A stretch of DNA of 64,000 nt, from contig CANNCP010000008.1 in NCBI GenBank assembly GCA_947503145.1, positions 62,001-126,000 of the forward strand, given 5' to 3'. The notes under the pieces are model-generated. The model did not search any database. It saw only the letters and a program-made list of their open reading frames with translations, and was not told the origin of the DNA. Positions within the stretch are counted from its first letter, which is position 1; each line of letters opens with the position of its first letter. Shown here piece after piece: positions 30,451 through 40,692 of the stretch. The DNA comes from an uncultured Roseovarius sp. Lineage in GTDB: Bacteria > Pseudomonadota > Alphaproteobacteria > Rhodobacterales > Rhodobacteraceae. The translations under genes were made by a program, and so were the position numbers.

Positions 30451-31946
30451 CCCGCGCGGCGATCCTCGAAGCTGAGGGCGATGAAGCTGGGCATATGATC
30501 GCCCATGCCGACAACCTTGCTGCCGCCGCCAGAGTTGTCGCTGCTGCGTCCGCCATGCCCACTACGTCCGCCGCGCGAACCAGGCTTGGCCTCCTCGCGG
30601 GGTTTGGGCGCGGGCTGAACCTCGGGTGCCTCCACTGCGGTGGGCTGTGCTTCGGTCTTTGTCTCGACCTTCTCGGGGGCCTCTTTCGCCCCTTGCGGCG
30701 CGTCATCGGGTTTGCGTCGGCTGCGGGTACGGCGTGGTTTGACGGGTTTTTCATCCGTGACCTCTGCCGCGTCCGCTTGCGGCGCGGGTTTGTCACCGGC
30801 CAGCGGGTCGTCCAGACGTGGAATGTTCTTTTGAACAAGCGCCTCGATCGCGGCCAGGTTCTTCTCGTCGCGCGAAATGCAGATCATCATTGCCTTGCCC
30901 AGAAGACCCGCACGGCCCGTCCGGCCGATCCGGTGCACGTAGTCCTCGGGATGGCCCGGTACGTCGAAATTGAACACATGGCTGACCGCAGGCACATCAA
31001 GGCCACGCGCGGCCACGTCGGATGCGACGAGAAAGCGCAGCGCGCCACTGCGGAACCCGTCCAGGGTGCGCGTGCGCTGGCTCTGGTCCAGATCACCGTG
31101 GATCGGAGCCGCGTCATAGCCATATTTCTTGAGGCTTTTGGCGACCAGATCCACATCTGTCTTGCGGTTGCAGAAGATGATGGCGTTCTTGCAATTTTCA
31201 CCTTCGTTGTCGATCAGCGTGCGCAACAGCTTGCGCTTTTCGCTGGCCTCGCGGTCGCGGCGCGAGCCCTTGAACATCACGACGACCTGTTCGATTGTCT
31301 CCGAGGCGGTGGCCTGACGGGCCACTTCGATCCGGGCAGGCGCACTGAGGAAGGTGTTGGTGATCCGCTCGATCTCGGGCGCCATGGTGGCCGAGAAAAA
31401 CAGCGTCTGGCGGGTAAAGGGCGTGAGCGAGAATATACGCTCGATATCGGGGATGAAACCCATGTCGAGCATGCGGTCAGCCTCGTCCACGACCATGATC
31501 TGCACGCCGGTCAGCAGGAGCTTGCCGCGTTCAAAGTGATCCAGCAGCCGACCGGGCGTCGCGATCAGGACATCAACGCCCTTGTCGATCAGCTTGTCCT
31601 GCTCATTGAAGCTGACGCCGCCGATCAGCAGCGCCTTGGTCAGCTTGAGGTGTTTTGTGTAGGTGTCGAAATTCTCGGCCACCTGTGCTGCCAATTCCCG
31701 CGTGGGACACAGCACCAGACTGCGCGGCATCCGCGCCCGAGCCCGGCCGCGCGCCAGAAGCGTGATCATCGGCAGGACAAAGCCGGCGGTCTTGCCGGTC
31801 CCAGTCTGGGCAATGCCCAGCACGTCGCGCCCTTCGAGCGCGGGGGGAATCGCCCCTTCCTGAATCGGTGTAGGGCTTTCGTAGCCTGCTTCTTCGACGG
31901 CCTTCAGGACCTTCGGGTTGAGGTTCAGATCAGAAAATTTGGTCAT
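30447..31946 (-). CDS. DEAD-box ATP-dependent RNA helicase (RhlE-like)
   Basis: RNA helicase of 499 aa. Motifs in order: Q motif (GYESPTPIQEGAIP), Walker A AQTGTGKT at residues 46-53, PTRELAAQ, TPGRLLDH, DEAD box (VVDEADRML), SAT (FFSATMA) and HRIGRTGRAG. The C-terminal ~120 residues are low-complexity, acidic then Gly/Ser/Arg-rich (SRGGRSGHGGRSS), typical of RNA-binding tails. The start at 31946 gives MTKFSDLNLNPKVL; longer frames add unrelated sequence. Likely roles are ribosome assembly or RNA decay, possibly cold-induced. It converges on RNase J. Confidence 0.95.
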   Translation of the reverse strand: MTKFSDLNLNPKVLKAVEEAGYESPTPIQEGAIPPALEGRDVLGIAQTGTGKTAGFVLPMITLLARGRARARMPRSLVLCPTRELAAQVAENFDTYTKHLKLTKALLIGGVSFNEQDKLIDKGVDVLIATPGRLLDHFERGKLLLTGVQIMVVDEADRMLDMGFIPDIERIFSLTPFTRQTLFFSATMAPEIERITNTFLSAPARIEVARQATASETIEQVVVMFKGSRRDREASEKRKLLRTLIDNEGENCKNAIIFCNRKTDVDLVAKSLKKYGYDAAPIHGDLDQSQRTRTLDGFRSGALRFLVASDVAARGLDVPAVSHVFNFDVPGHPEDYVHRIGRTGRAGLLGKAMMICISRDEKNLAAIEALVQKNIPRLDDPLAGDKPAPQADAAEVTDEKPVKPRRTRSRRKPDDAPQGAKEAPEKVETKTEAQPTAVEAPEVQPAPKPREEAKPGSRGGRSGHGGRSSDNSGGGSKVVGMGDHMPSFIALSFEDRRAG

Positions 31947-32162
31947 GCATATCCGTGGTTTACGGACACAATGCGGCCCGTACATCTGATTGGGGCCAGA
32001 GCCACACCGGCCCCGTGGTTCTCCACATGAGCAGGCCCCTGAACGGCGATGTAGCGCAAAATCCGGGTCAGGGCAATGCGACATACCGAAACGCGTCCAA
32101 TCCCCCGCAGGCTGCGCATATTGTTGCGATTTTGGCACCAATTGTCGGCGCGCGGCATGGCC

Positions 32163-33113
32163 TCAGCGGTGATCGGGGAAATGTCGCGCGCGCTTGGTGT
32201 CAAGATCGAGCGATACGCGGTGCAGCAGGTCATGTTCGGCCAGATGCGCACGCAGATCAGGCGTGGCGGTGCATACCTCGTCATAGAACTGTCGCAGCGC
32301 GTCTTCGCCGCCCTCGGCTTCGATCATGGAAAACAGGCCGTTCATGGTCGTCGCATTGCTGCCCGAGGGTTTCAGTCCGACCCGGTATGATCCGCGCTCC
32401 AGCCGGTAACGATAGGCGCGCTGCCAATCCTCCCAGCTGGGGGCGTGGAAGTGGCAGAGCCGCGTTTGCGGCAGGTCGAAATCGTTTGGAATCTGCCCCC
32501 CGTCAAGAAACGCATTATGGATGCGAAATTTCACGCCCTTGGTGCCGGTGCGTACAAATATCTTGCCGGTTACGTGGCTAAGAAAACCGCCGTTGAGATG
32601 CGCGCCGTATGTCGGGTAAATCTCTTCGGTCTGGCGGTTGCGGAGCTTCTGCCGCGCCGCACAACCCTTGAACCAAGTCTGTTGCGGATCATCGCCGGGC
32701 AGGGGTGCCAGCGCTTCGATGGGGCGTATCCTGGCGGTGGGGGCATCTGCGGGCAGATCGGCCAGTTGCTCGGCGATGGGCCGCTCGGGCCAGAGGAATT
32801 CATCTACGTCGATATGTGCCAGCCAGTCCACTCCGGGCCGACGCCGATAGGCACGCGTGGCGTTCATCGTCTGGCGCGGCTGATGCGCCTCGGGGCGGTG
32901 GCGGCGGTGCTTGGCCCAGTAGGCTTCGTCGGTCAGGATGACATTGCAGCGCGGATGCGCCTCCAGTGCGGCGCGCGCCTGCGGAGAATCGGCATCGAGA
33001 AAAATGTGTAACCGGTGCGCCCCGAGATCGAGGTGATGAGCGGCAAAATTCAGGATGGCGGTGGTGTCGGCCTTGATGGTGGCGACGATCCCCCACTTAG
33101 GCAAAGTGGTCAT
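32163..33113 (-). CDS. glycosyltransferase family 2-like protein
   Basis: Cytosolic glycosyltransferase-like protein of 316 aa with a GT-A type fold. The N-terminus KWGIVATIKADTTAILNF continues into a HLDLGAHRLHIFLDADS nucleotide-sugar strand. The acidic metal motif is HIDVDEFLWP, and a conserved CHFHAPSW segment lies near the C-terminus. It resembles the Glyco_tranf_2_4 type common in Rhodobacteraceae, presumably for surface polysaccharide. Start chosen at 33113 (MTTLPKWG); a longer form from 33167 is possible. No pathway neighbours. Confidence 0.75.
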   Translation of the reverse strand: MTTLPKWGIVATIKADTTAILNFAAHHLDLGAHRLHIFLDADSPQARAALEAHPRCNVILTDEAYWAKHRRHRPEAHQPRQTMNATRAYRRRPGVDWLAHIDVDEFLWPERPIAEQLADLPADAPTARIRPIEALAPLPGDDPQQTWFKGCAARQKLRNRQTEEIYPTYGAHLNGGFLSHVTGKIFVRTGTKGVKFRIHNAFLDGGQIPNDFDLPQTRLCHFHAPSWEDWQRAYRYRLERGSYRVGLKPSGSNATTMNGLFSMIEAEGGEDALRQFYDEVCTATPDLRAHLAEHDLLHRVSLDLDTKRARHFPDHR

Positions 33114-33399
33114 GGCTGGATCCCGGGATGTGACGTTGGGCAGATCATGCGGCGACAATGGCGGCACGCGCGGACCGGTGCAAGCCGCGTTTGTGCGCGG
33201 TTTGCACAGGTCTGCAATGCAGCGACCGAAGGCTCTGTTGGGACGTCGGACCGCGATCCGGTCGCGGCGACAGCAGCGCGCTCCGGCATGGCCTGATCAA
33301 GGGCTTTCAGAAGAAAAGCGCGAAAATCCGGGCCAGCATCACCTTGCACAGCGCGCCTGTGCGTTCTACATCGGGATGAGATGCAAAGGAGGGCTGGGT

Positions 33400-33636
33400 A
33401 TGGCCATTCTCGACACCGATATAGAAGAGATGATCCGCGAGGCGTTCCCGGATGCACAGATCACCGTGCAGGGCGACGACGGCGCGCATTTTGCCGCAGA
33501 AGTGATTGACGAAAGCTTTCGCGGCAAGAACCGTGTGCAGCAACAGCGTGCCGTCTACGCCGCGCTGAAAGGCAAGATGGACGGCGCTGCCGGCGAGTTG
33601 CACGCGCTCGCGTTGACCACGCGGGCCCCCGATTGA
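33400..33636 (+). CDS. bolA: BolA family protein
   Basis: 78-aa BolA/YrbA-fold protein. Seen: ILDTDIEEMIREAFPDAQITVQ, then AEVIDESFRGKNRVQQQRAVYAAL with the conserved RVxxxxxVY helix, and ALALTTRAPD. AAGGAGG at 33386-33393 precedes ATG 33400, so longer frames starting upstream are rejected. It is followed 42 bases later by a CGFS glutaredoxin. BolA and CGFS glutaredoxins form [2Fe-2S]-bridged complexes used in iron-sulfur trafficking and iron sensing. Confidence 0.93.
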   Translation: MAILDTDIEEMIREAFPDAQITVQGDDGAHFAAEVIDESFRGKNRVQQQRAVYAALKGKMDGAAGELHALALTTRAPD

Positions 33637-33678
33637 CCGCGCCCGACGTCCAACCAGACATTCAGGAAAGCAGATAAC

Positions 33679-34041
33679 ATGACAAACGCAAAAACCCAGA
33701 TTGACGAGACCATAAAGGCCAACAACGTGGTTCTTTTCATGAAAGGCACCAAGTCCATGCCGCAATGCGGGTTCTCCTCGCGCGTGGCGGGCGTGCTCAA
33801 CTTCATGGGGGTGGACTTTGCCGACGTGAACGTGCTGGCCGACGAAGACATCCGTCAGGGCATCAAGGACTATTCCGACTGGCCGACCATTCCGCAGCTC
33901 TACGTCAAGGGCGAGTTCGTGGGAGGCTGCGACATCATCACCGAAATGATGCTGTCAGGAGAGCTGGACACACTTCTGGAGACGAACGGCGTGACCTTTG
34001 ACCAGGCCGCTGCTGACAAGATCCGCGAAGCCAACGCCTGA
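33679..34041 (+). CDS. grxD: monothiol (CGFS-type) glutaredoxin
   Basis: 120-aa Grx4-type glutaredoxin. The CGFS active site is at residues 30-33 (PQCGFSSRV), followed by the cis-proline segment WPTIPQLYVKGEFVGGCDII that contacts glutathione. It carries or transfers [2Fe-2S] clusters and does not reduce disulfides. It is paired with bolA upstream, and a terminator shared with the convergent purL lies downstream. Confidence 0.96.
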   Translation: MTNAKTQIDETIKANNVVLFMKGTKSMPQCGFSSRVAGVLNFMGVDFADVNVLADEDIRQGIKDYSDWPTIPQLYVKGEFVGGCDIITEMMLSGELDTLLETNGVTFDQAAADKIREANA

Positions 34042-34077
34042 TCACAGAACCCAAACTGCGTCATTGATTGAGAAAAG

Positions 34078-34116
34078 AAGCCCGGGGGGCTTGCGGACCA
34101 TCCCGGGCTTTCTCTT
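34078..34116. terminator. bidirectional hairpin terminator between grxD and purL
   Basis: Perfect stem AAGCCCGGG (34078-34086) / CCCGGGCTT (34102-34110), preceded by AGAAAAG and followed by TCTCTTT. It has a T-rich side for the plus strand and an A-rich side that becomes T-rich for the minus strand, between the ends of grxD and purL. Confidence 0.7.
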
Positions 34117-34129
34117 TGTCCAAATACTC
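34108..34129 (-). repeat. GAGTATTT element, diverged minus-strand copy 4
   Basis: On the minus strand it reads GAGTATTTGGACAAAGAGAA. It shares GAGTATTTGGA-AAA with the plus-strand copies at 1656, 4717 and 26839, but lacks the ATGAA end. It lies after the purL stop and partly overlaps the terminator. Confidence 0.4.
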
Positions 34130-34167
34130 AGAGCACCGGCGCGGTTACCGGATGCCTGGGTTTGCGA

Positions 34168-36333
34168 TCATGCAAAATGCCGGGCAAAGCTGCCCCGGAA
34201 GAGTGCTGTGAGTTCGGCCAGTGGGGCGGATGCGGCGCCCAGGGTCACGCTGTCGCGGGTAAAGCGGCCAACGCAGGAGACCGGCACGCCCGCGCTGGCG
34301 GCAGTGGTCATCAGGGCCTCGGCCTGGTCGAAACTGCAGGCCACCAGATAACGTGCCTGATCTTCACCAAAGAGCTCTGCGGTCTCGTCTGTATCAAGTG
34401 TCACGCCGACACCTGCGGCCTCGGCCATCTCGAACGCGGCGAGCGCCAGACCACCATCGCTCAGATCGGTGCAGGCGCGGATCAGCTCGCGATTGGCGCG
34501 AATGAAATCGCCATTGCGCTTTTCGGCGTCCAGATCGACGGGCGGTGCATCGCCCTCGACGCGGTTGAAAACTTCGGCCAGAAGGGCGGATTGCCCCAGA
34601 TGCGTGCCGACCTCGCCGATCAGCAGGGCGACATGGCCCTCGCGGGCGATGCCGGTGATGGCCTCGTCCGCATGGGCGATCAGTCCGACCGCGCCGATCG
34701 TCGGCGTCGGCAGAATCGCGGCGCCGTCGGTCTCGTTATAGAGCGACACGTTGCCCGAGACGATGGGCATGTCGAGGGCTGCGACAGCGCTTCCGATGCC
34801 TTTGATCGCGCCGACAAGCTGGCCCATGATCTCCGGCTTTTCGGGATTGCCGAAATTCAGGTTGTCGGTCGACGCCAGCGGCATGGCCCCCAGCGCGGTT
34901 AGGTTGCGGTAGGCCTCGGCCACCGCCTGCTTGCCGCCCATCTCGGGGTTGGCCTGCACATAACGCGGCGTCACGTCCGAGGTGAAGGCCAGCAGCTTTT
35001 CGGTGCCATGCACCCGGACCAGACCGGCCCCGAGGCCCGGCCCGCGCACGGTGTCGGCCATGACCATCGAATCATATTGTTGGTAAACCCATTCGCGGTT
35101 GCAATAGTTCGCCGACCCGATCAGCACCCGCAGCGCGTCGATGGGATCGACCTGCGGCACCGTTGCGGAATCGAGCGGCACGGCAGGCGCGGTTTCCTCC
35201 CACGGGCGGTCGTATTCCGGCGCGGTGCCCGACAGGGCAGCCAGCGGCAGATCGGCCATCACGGTGTTATTGTGCAGGATGAGGAACCGGTCCTCTGCAA
35301 TCGTTTCGCCAACGATGGCAAAATCGAGGTCCCATTTCTCGAATACCGCGCGCGCCTCTGCCTCCAGCGACGGTTCCAGCACCATCAGCATGCGTTCCTG
35401 GCTCTCGGACAGCATCATCTCGTAGGCGGTCATGGCGTCCTCGCGCTGTGGCACGGCCTCAAGGTTGAGTCGCACGCCTAGGCCGCCCTTGTCGCCCATT
35501 TCCACCGCCGAACAGGTGAGGCCTGCAGCGCCCATATCCTGAATCGAGATGACAGCCCCGGTTGCCATCAGTTCCAGCGTGGCTTCCATCAGGCGCTTTT
35601 CGGTAAAGGGGTCGCCGACCTGCACCGTGGGGCGCTTTTCCTCGATCGTGTCGTCGAATTCGGCCGAGGCCATCGTGGCACCGCCGACACCGTCACGACC
35701 CGTCTTGGCCCCGAGGTAAACCACCGGGCGACCCACGCCAGAGGCGGCAGAGTAGAAAATCTTGTCAGTGTCAGCGAGGCCCGCCGCGAAGGCGTTGACC
35801 AGACAGTTGCCATTATAGGCCGCGTCAAAGCGCAGCTCGCCGCCCACGGTGGGCACGCCAAAGGCGTTGCCATAGCCACCGATCCCTTCGACGACACCAT
35901 GCACCAGTTGGCGGGTCTTGGGGTGGTCGGGCGCCCCGAAGCTGAGGCTGTTCATCGCCGCGATGGGACGTGCGCCCATGGTGAACACATCGCGCAGGAT
36001 GCCGCCCACGCCGGTGGCAGCGCCTTGATAGGGTTCGATGTAGGACGGGTGGTTATGGCTCTCCATCTTGAACACCACGCACTGACCGTCACCGATATCG
36101 ACGATGCCGGCATTCTCGCCCGGCCCGCAGATCACTTGGGGTCCTTCCGTCGGCAGGGTGCGCAGCCATTTCTTGGACGATTTATACGAGCAATGCTCGT
36201 TCCACATGGCCGAGAAGATGCCCAGTTCGGTAAAGCTGGGGGCGCGCCCGATAATCTCCAGGATGCGCTCGTACTCATCCGGTTTCAGCCCGTGTGCTGC
36301 GATCAGATCGGGTGTGATGTCCGGTTCCTGCAT
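34168..36333 (-). CDS. purL: phosphoribosylformylglycinamidine synthase II
   Basis: Purine-synthesis enzyme (721 aa, small PurL type that works with PurS and PurQ). It makes FGAM from FGAR, ATP and glutamine-derived ammonia. Seen: [42 protein letters not shown] with the catalytic histidine, [14 protein letters not shown] and [14 protein letters not shown]. Start chosen at 36333 ([16 protein letters not shown]), where similarity begins; 46 further in-frame codons upstream are unlike the family. purQ and purS are not in the window. Confidence 0.95.
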   Translation of the reverse strand: MQEPDITPDLIAAHGLKPDEYERILEIIGRAPSFTELGIFSAMWNEHCSYKSSKKWLRTLPTEGPQVICGPGENAGIVDIGDGQCVVFKMESHNHPSYIEPYQGAATGVGGILRDVFTMGARPIAAMNSLSFGAPDHPKTRQLVHGVVEGIGGYGNAFGVPTVGGELRFDAAYNGNCLVNAFAAGLADTDKIFYSAASGVGRPVVYLGAKTGRDGVGGATMASAEFDDTIEEKRPTVQVGDPFTEKRLMEATLELMATGAVISIQDMGAAGLTCSAVEMGDKGGLGVRLNLEAVPQREDAMTAYEMMLSESQERMLMVLEPSLEAEARAVFEKWDLDFAIVGETIAEDRFLILHNNTVMADLPLAALSGTAPEYDRPWEETAPAVPLDSATVPQVDPIDALRVLIGSANYCNREWVYQQYDSMVMADTVRGPGLGAGLVRVHGTEKLLAFTSDVTPRYVQANPEMGGKQAVAEAYRNLTALGAMPLASTDNLNFGNPEKPEIMGQLVGAIKGIGSAVAALDMPIVSGNVSLYNETDGAAILPTPTIGAVGLIAHADEAITGIAREGHVALLIGEVGTHLGQSALLAEVFNRVEGDAPPVDLDAEKRNGDFIRANRELIRACTDLSDGGLALAAFEMAEAAGVGVTLDTDETAELFGEDQARYLVACSFDQAEALMTTAASAGVPVSCVGRFTRDSVTLGAASAPLAELTALFRGSFARHFA

Positions 36334-36370
36334 GGCTCGATAGTTCCTCAAAGGTGGCTTCGGCGCTTCT

Positions 36371-36417
36371 TTAAAGTGTTTGCCCCCTAACATGAAGCAC
36401 TCAGTTGACGCACGATG
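36371..36417. repeat. palindromic repeat family, degenerate copy F
   Basis: TTTAAAGTGTTTGCCCCCTA followed by ACATGAAGCACTCAGTTGACGC aligns with copies D and E (shared AAAG-GTT, TGA-GCACTCAGTT). It lies upstream of purL. It is a weak match, recognised mainly by the GCACTCAGT core shared with 54423-54471. The rest of the 281-base gap to mazG holds nothing supported. Confidence 0.4.
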
Positions 36418-36614
36418 GTGGGGGTGCACGGCGAAAGCGGACCCTGACAGAAGGCCTGAGCACGGCAACATTGCCCGATCCTGTCCGCCAAAAGACCGGA
36501 GAGGCGCCGCTATCGGTCAAGGATGACAGCGTGATCCGCGATGTGGGGCTCGAACCGCTGACACGGTTTTCCGGGCCTGGGATGCCTGTGATCCGATATC
36601 CGGATCGACAGCAA

Positions 36615-37433
36615 TCAGCGTTGCTTTTCTTCCGCTTTCGTCTGATCCCAGAGCGCATCCATTTCGGTCAGATTGCTGTCCTGCGGTGCCTTGCCCTGTG
36701 CGGCCAATAGCGCCTCGATCCGCTCGAAACGGCGGGTGAATTTGGCATTTGTACGCCTCAGGGCCGCTTCGGGATCAATGTTCATGTGCCGCGCGAGATT
36801 GGCCATGACAAAGAGCAGATCGCCGAACTCTTCTTCGGTGTGATCAGCGTCGCCGCTGGCGGAAGCCTCCTGCAGTTCGGCCATTTCTTCGGCGATCTTG
36901 TCCAGCACCTGTGCTGTCTGCGGCCAGTCGAAGCCGACCCGCGCCGCGCGCTTTTGCAGTTTGACCGCGCGCAGGAGTGCGGGCAGGCCGAGGGCTACGC
37001 CGCTCAGCGTGCCGGTCTCGGCCTTGGCTGCACGCTCGGCGGCCTTGACCGTTTCCCAATCGCGGGTTTGTTGCTCGGCGGATTTGTCGCGGCTTTCGCT
37101 ACCAAAGACATGCGGATGACGCGTTACCATCTTGTCCGAGATGGCATCGGCGACATCGGCAAAGGAAAAGAGCCCCAGATCCTGCGCGATCTGGGCGTGA
37201 AAGACCACCTGCAACAACAGATCGCCCAACTCGCTGCGCAGATCGTCCCAGTCGGCGCGCTCGATCGCGTCGGCTACCTCATAGGCCTCTTCGATCGTGT
37301 AGGGTGCGATGGTGCCGAAATCCTGTTGGATATCCCATGGGCAGCCGGTCTGGGGATCGCGCAGACGGCGCATGATTTCCAGCAGGCGCGGGATGTTGCC
37401 ATGCGGGTCGGTGATGAGAGAAGGTTCTGGCAT
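36615..37433 (-). CDS. mazG: nucleoside triphosphate pyrophosphohydrolase
   Basis: MazG-type all-alpha NTP pyrophosphohydrolase (272 aa), a housecleaning enzyme that hydrolyses (d)NTPs to NMP and pyrophosphate. Two tandem MazG domains are visible: the N-terminal one with CPWDIQQ, TIEEAYEVADAIE and LRSELGDLLLQVVFHA (EExxE...ExxD metal motif), and a second with EEMAELQEA and EEEFGDLLFVMANLAR. Start at 37433 (MPEPSLITDPHGN); the longer frame adds a Pro-rich stretch unlike the family. Confidence 0.93.
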   Translation of the reverse strand: MPEPSLITDPHGNIPRLLEIMRRLRDPQTGCPWDIQQDFGTIAPYTIEEAYEVADAIERADWDDLRSELGDLLLQVVFHAQIAQDLGLFSFADVADAISDKMVTRHPHVFGSESRDKSAEQQTRDWETVKAAERAAKAETGTLSGVALGLPALLRAVKLQKRAARVGFDWPQTAQVLDKIAEEMAELQEASASGDADHTEEEFGDLLFVMANLARHMNIDPEAALRRTNAKFTRRFERIEALLAAQGKAPQDSNLTEMDALWDQTKAEEKQR

Positions 37434-37586
37434 TGCGCAAGGATCCGGTTTGGGGTTGAGCAACAAACTGCCGGGCAAAAAGGGGGGAGTCCACCCATAG
37501 CCCTCATCCAATCGCATCGCCGGTTTTGCCGATGAGGTGACAGCCTGGAGGCGGCACCTGCATGCGCGGCCCGAACTGGGGCTTTA

Positions 37587-37634
37587 AAGCGTTCCGCCTT
37601 TGAACCTGAGGGGCTCGGTTAAGGCGGAACGCTT
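37587..37634. repeat. palindromic repeat family copy D
   Basis: Perfect 14-base arms AAGCGTTCCGCCTT (37587-37600) and AAGGCGGAACGCTT (37621-37634) around a 20-base centre containing GAACCTGAGG. It begins right at the stop codon of the minus-strand gene 37634-37912 and could fold at the end of that transcript. Confidence 0.75.
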
Positions 37635-37912
37635 CAGGAGGCAATGCTGCCCGAATTGATGGTTGGCCTGAGGCTCTGGGGCAGGGAAGAGGACAGGCAT
37701 CCGTCTGAAATCTTGCGCCACATCGGGACATTGAGTGACATCTGGCACTGGGCCATGAACATCTTGCCGTCGACCTGCAGGCAGGTCATCTCGCCCAGTT
37801 CCAGACGCGAGCCGGTCTTGTCGGTGCAGTAGCATTCCACAGTCTTGCCGCCGATGGTGGCATCGGCCAGCGCGGGTGATGCAACGAGCGCGAGCAGCAG
37901 GAGCCTATTCAT
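37634..37912 (-). CDS. small secreted cysteine-containing protein
   Basis: 92-aa product with a clear signal peptide (MNRLLLLALVASPALA, cleavage before DATIGG). The mature ~76 residues contain five cysteines (VECYCTDK, MTCLQV, AQCQMS, DGCLSS), suggesting disulfides in the periplasm. I recall similar short hypothetical proteins in Rhodobacteraceae but know no function. ATG 37912 is chosen because it starts the signal peptide. It is divergent from prfA with a 64-base shared upstream region. Confidence 0.75.
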   Translation of the reverse strand: MNRLLLLALVASPALADATIGGKTVECYCTDKTGSRLELGEMTCLQVDGKMFMAQCQMSLNVPMWRKISDGCLSSSLPQSLRPTINSGSIAS

Positions 37913-37976
37913 GGAAATGATTATAGCACAGCGGCGGGTCTTGACCAATTGCTTGTGATAAAGGACACCCGCGCGC

Positions 37977-39029
37977 ATGGTTCCGATGGAAAGACTTCAA
38001 CAGATTACAGAGCGGTTCGAGTATCTGGAGGCCAAGATGGCCGAAGGTGGCGGCGACAATATCGCCGCGCTGGGACGCGAATATGCGCAATTGCGTCCGG
38101 TGGTCGAAGAGATTCGCACCTATCGCGAGATGCTGGATGATATCGAGGGTGCCAAAGGCATGCTGGACGATCCCGAGATGAAGGCGCTGGCCGAAGCGGA
38201 ATTGTGGGATCTGCGTGAAAAGCTGCCAGCGCTTGAAGCCACGCTGCAACTGGCGCTCTTGCCCCGGGACGAAGCGGACGCCCGACCGGCGATGATTGAA
38301 ATCCGGCCCGGGACAGGGGGCGAGGAGGCGGCGCTCTTTGCTGCTGACCTCTTGCGCATGTATCAGCGATACGCCGAGGCGTGCGGTTGGCGCTTTGAGA
38401 TCCTCGAAGAGCAGCAAAGCGATCTGGGGGGCATCCGCGAGGTCGTGGCGCATGTCAAAGGCGTAAATGTCTTTGCCCGGCTGAAATTCGAGAGCGGCGT
38501 ACACCGGGTGCAGCGTGTGCCCGAAACCGAGAGCGGCGGGCGCATCCACACCTCGGCGGCAACCGTGGCCGTGCTGCCCGAGGCCGAGGACGTGGATATA
38601 CAGATCGACGCGAATGATCTGCGTATCGACACGATGCGCAGCTCGGGCGCGGGCGGGCAGCATGTGAACACCACCGATTCAGCGGTGCGGATCACCCATG
38701 TCCCGACAGGGACCGTGGTAACGTCGTCGGAAAAGTCCCAGCACCGCAATCGCGAGATCGCGATGCAGGTCCTGAAAACCCGGCTCTATGACCTGGAGCG
38801 CAGCCGCGTCGACGGCGAGCGGTCGGCAAATCGCGCGGCACAGGTCGGCAGCGGCGACCGTTCCGAGCGCATCCGCACCTACAATTTTCCGCAAGGGCGC
38901 ATGACTGATCACCGGATCAACCTGACGCTTTACAAGCTGGATCAGGTGATGGCCGGCGATCTGAACGAAGTGATCGACGCACTGACAGCGGATGCGCAGG
39001 CGTCCATGCTGGCCGAGATGGGCGCATGA
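37977..39029 (+). CDS. prfA: peptide chain release factor 1
   Basis: RF1 (350 aa) terminates translation at UAA and UAG. The peptidyl-hydrolysis GGQ motif is at residues 226-228 ([17 protein letters not shown]). Upstream are [20 protein letters not shown] and [30 protein letters not shown] 37977 gives [10 protein letters not shown]. The end overlaps prmC (ATGA), whose product methylates the GGQ glutamine. Confidence 0.97.
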   Translation: MVPMERLQQITERFEYLEAKMAEGGGDNIAALGREYAQLRPVVEEIRTYREMLDDIEGAKGMLDDPEMKALAEAELWDLREKLPALEATLQLALLPRDEADARPAMIEIRPGTGGEEAALFAADLLRMYQRYAEACGWRFEILEEQQSDLGGIREVVAHVKGVNVFARLKFESGVHRVQRVPETESGGRIHTSAATVAVLPEAEDVDIQIDANDLRIDTMRSSGAGGQHVNTTDSAVRITHVPTGTVVTSSEKSQHRNREIAMQVLKTRLYDLERSRVDGERSANRAAQVGSGDRSERIRTYNFPQGRMTDHRINLTLYKLDQVMAGDLNEVIDALTADAQASMLAEMGA

Positions 39030-39877
39030 GCCACGCGCGGACGGTCGGCGCGGCAATCCGGGAACTGGCCGCAGCACTTGGGCGCGCGGGTATCGATGCC
39101 CCTCTGCGTGAGGCGCGGCTGATCGTGGCGCATGTGCTAGACCTGCCGGCGGCGCGCCTGACATTGGTCGAGCACGACCCGATCGGCGCCGACATGCTCC
39201 AGGCTCTGAAAGAGGTTGCTGACCTGCGACTAGAGCGGCGTCCGCTGTCACATATCCTGGGCCGCCGGGCCTTTTACAAACACGAGTTTCACGTAGGTCC
39301 CGATGTGCTGGATCCGCGCCCCGAGACGGAAACGCTGGTGGTTGCAGCGCTGGAACACCGGTTCGAGACAGTGCTGGATCTGGGTACCGGGTCGGGCGCG
39401 ATCCTGTTGTCGCTGCTGGCCGAGCGTGTCGGCGTGCGTGGCGCGGGCAGTGATCTGTCGCCCGCCGCCCTGCGCATCGCAGAGGGCAATGCGGCGCGGC
39501 TGGGTGTCGCCGCGCGGGTGCAGTTTGTGTTATCGGACTGGTTTGGGGCCATTACGGGCCGCTATGATCTGATCGTCAGCAACCCGCCCTATATTGCCGC
39601 CAATGAGATGCCGGACCTCGCGCTCGAGTTGGCCCATGAGCCGCGCATGGCATTGACTGACGAGGGCGACGGGCTGAGTGCCTATCGGATCATCGCGGGC
39701 GGTGCGGCGGCGTATCTGGCGCCTGGTGGCTGGCTGCTGCTGGAGATCGGGCATCTTCAGGGGCCCGAAGTCTTGGCGATCCTGCAGGGGGCTGGCCTCG
39801 AAGACGTGCGAATACGCCCCGATATGGATGGCCGGGACCGGGTGATTATGGGCCGCAATCCGGTGCAATCGGCCTGA
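39026..39877 (+). CDS. prmC: peptide chain release factor N5-glutamine methyltransferase
   Basis: PrmC/HemK (283 aa), SAM-dependent enzyme that methylates the GGQ glutamine of release factors. Seen: SAM motif [16 protein letters not shown], and the glutamine-binding NPPY at residues 186-189 ([11 protein letters not shown]). The N-terminal helical domain contacts the release factor ([17 protein letters not shown]-like region). It is translationally coupled to prfA through ATGA at 39026. Confidence 0.96.
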   Translation: MSHARTVGAAIRELAAALGRAGIDAPLREARLIVAHVLDLPAARLTLVEHDPIGADMLQALKEVADLRLERRPLSHILGRRAFYKHEFHVGPDVLDPRPETETLVVAALEHRFETVLDLGTGSGAILLSLLAERVGVRGAGSDLSPAALRIAEGNAARLGVAARVQFVLSDWFGAITGRYDLIVSNPPYIAANEMPDLALELAHEPRMALTDEGDGLSAYRIIAGGAAAYLAPGGWLLLEIGHLQGPEVLAILQGAGLEDVRIRPDMDGRDRVIMGRNPVQSA

Positions 39878-39934
39878 AAACCGCATCAAAACCCGCTGAA
39901 ACGGGATAAAATGCCGAAAATGTTCTCTTTTTGC

Positions 39935-39963
39935 TTGCGGCGCTGCGTCTGGCATGTTTATTG
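39935..39963 (+). promoter_or_regulatory. candidate promoter for the DUF4167 gene
   Basis: TTGCGG and TTATTG with exactly 17 bases between them, about 150 bases upstream of the gene at 40112, in a 234-base gap after prmC. The hexamers are only partly consensus. The gap shows no other feature. Confidence 0.3.
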
Positions 39964-40111
39964 AAGGTGTTGCTGCGGTGGAGACCCTTTCGGGATTGTC
40001 CCGCGCGACGTCAAGCCAACAATTGCCGAGATCCGGTTCCATCATTCTGGCGCATAAGGCGCCGCTCGGGTCAAACCACGGCTACATAAGACAAGGCTGT
40101 ACAGCATCAAT

Positions 40112-40672
40112 ATGAGATCATCGAAGTCACGTTCGCGCAATAAGCCGGGCCGTAACCGCTCAAACACCGTCGGCAACGTCGTTAACCGAGTGTTTGATAG
40201 TTCCGGCCCCGAAAGCAAGGTGCGCGGCACCCCGCAGCAGATCATTGAGAAATACAACCAGTTGGCGCGAGATGCGCAACTGGCCAATGACCGTGTCGCG
40301 GCCGAGAATTTCCAGCAGCATGCCGAGCATTACCTGCGCCTGCTGGGGGCCGCCCAGAAGGAACAGGACGCGCGCCGCGAACAGCAGGAACGCGAAAACC
40401 GTGACCGTCAGGCCGAGCGTGATCGCGAACGTCAGGAGCAGGCCGAGCGCGACCGCGAACGCCAGGAGCGTGAGGGTCAGGCCCAGCAAGACGATGGCCC
40501 GGAGGGCGACCAGCCCAAGGTGGTCGAGGCAGGCGGCGGAGATCCGGGCCTGGTCGAGACACCCGAGAACCAGGTGCCGGAAAAGCCCAAGCGCGCGCGC
40601 AAGCCGCGCCGCAAGCCCGAGCCGAGCCAGAAGGCCGACGAAGCATCGCCGCCTTCGAAAGCCGCAGAATAA
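40112..40672 (+). CDS. DUF4167 domain protein
   Basis: 186-aa protein. The N-terminal ~80 residues match the alphaproteobacterial DUF4167 family: basic RSRNKPGRNRSNTVGNVVNRVFDSSGP, then KVRGTPQQIIEKYNQLARDA and DRVAAENFQQHAEHYLRLL. The rest is a long charged helix-like stretch of Gln/Glu/Arg repeats (ERDRERQEQ), an acidic part and a Lys/Arg/Pro tail. Nucleic acid binding is plausible from composition only. It has its own downstream terminator; function unknown. Confidence 0.85.
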   Translation: MRSSKSRSRNKPGRNRSNTVGNVVNRVFDSSGPESKVRGTPQQIIEKYNQLARDAQLANDRVAAENFQQHAEHYLRLLGAAQKEQDARREQQERENRDRQAERDRERQEQAERDRERQEREGQAQQDDGPEGDQPKVVEAGGGDPGLVETPENQVPEKPKRARKPRRKPEPSQKADEASPPSKAAE

Positions 40673-40692
40673 CCAACCATCTCTTATCGAGA

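Noticed and set aside
36405-36710. plus-strand 101-codon ORF between purL and mazG
   Set aside because: It has no ribosome binding site, starts beside a degenerate repeat and runs into the antisense of mazG. Part of it looks protein-like, but there is no recognisable domain.
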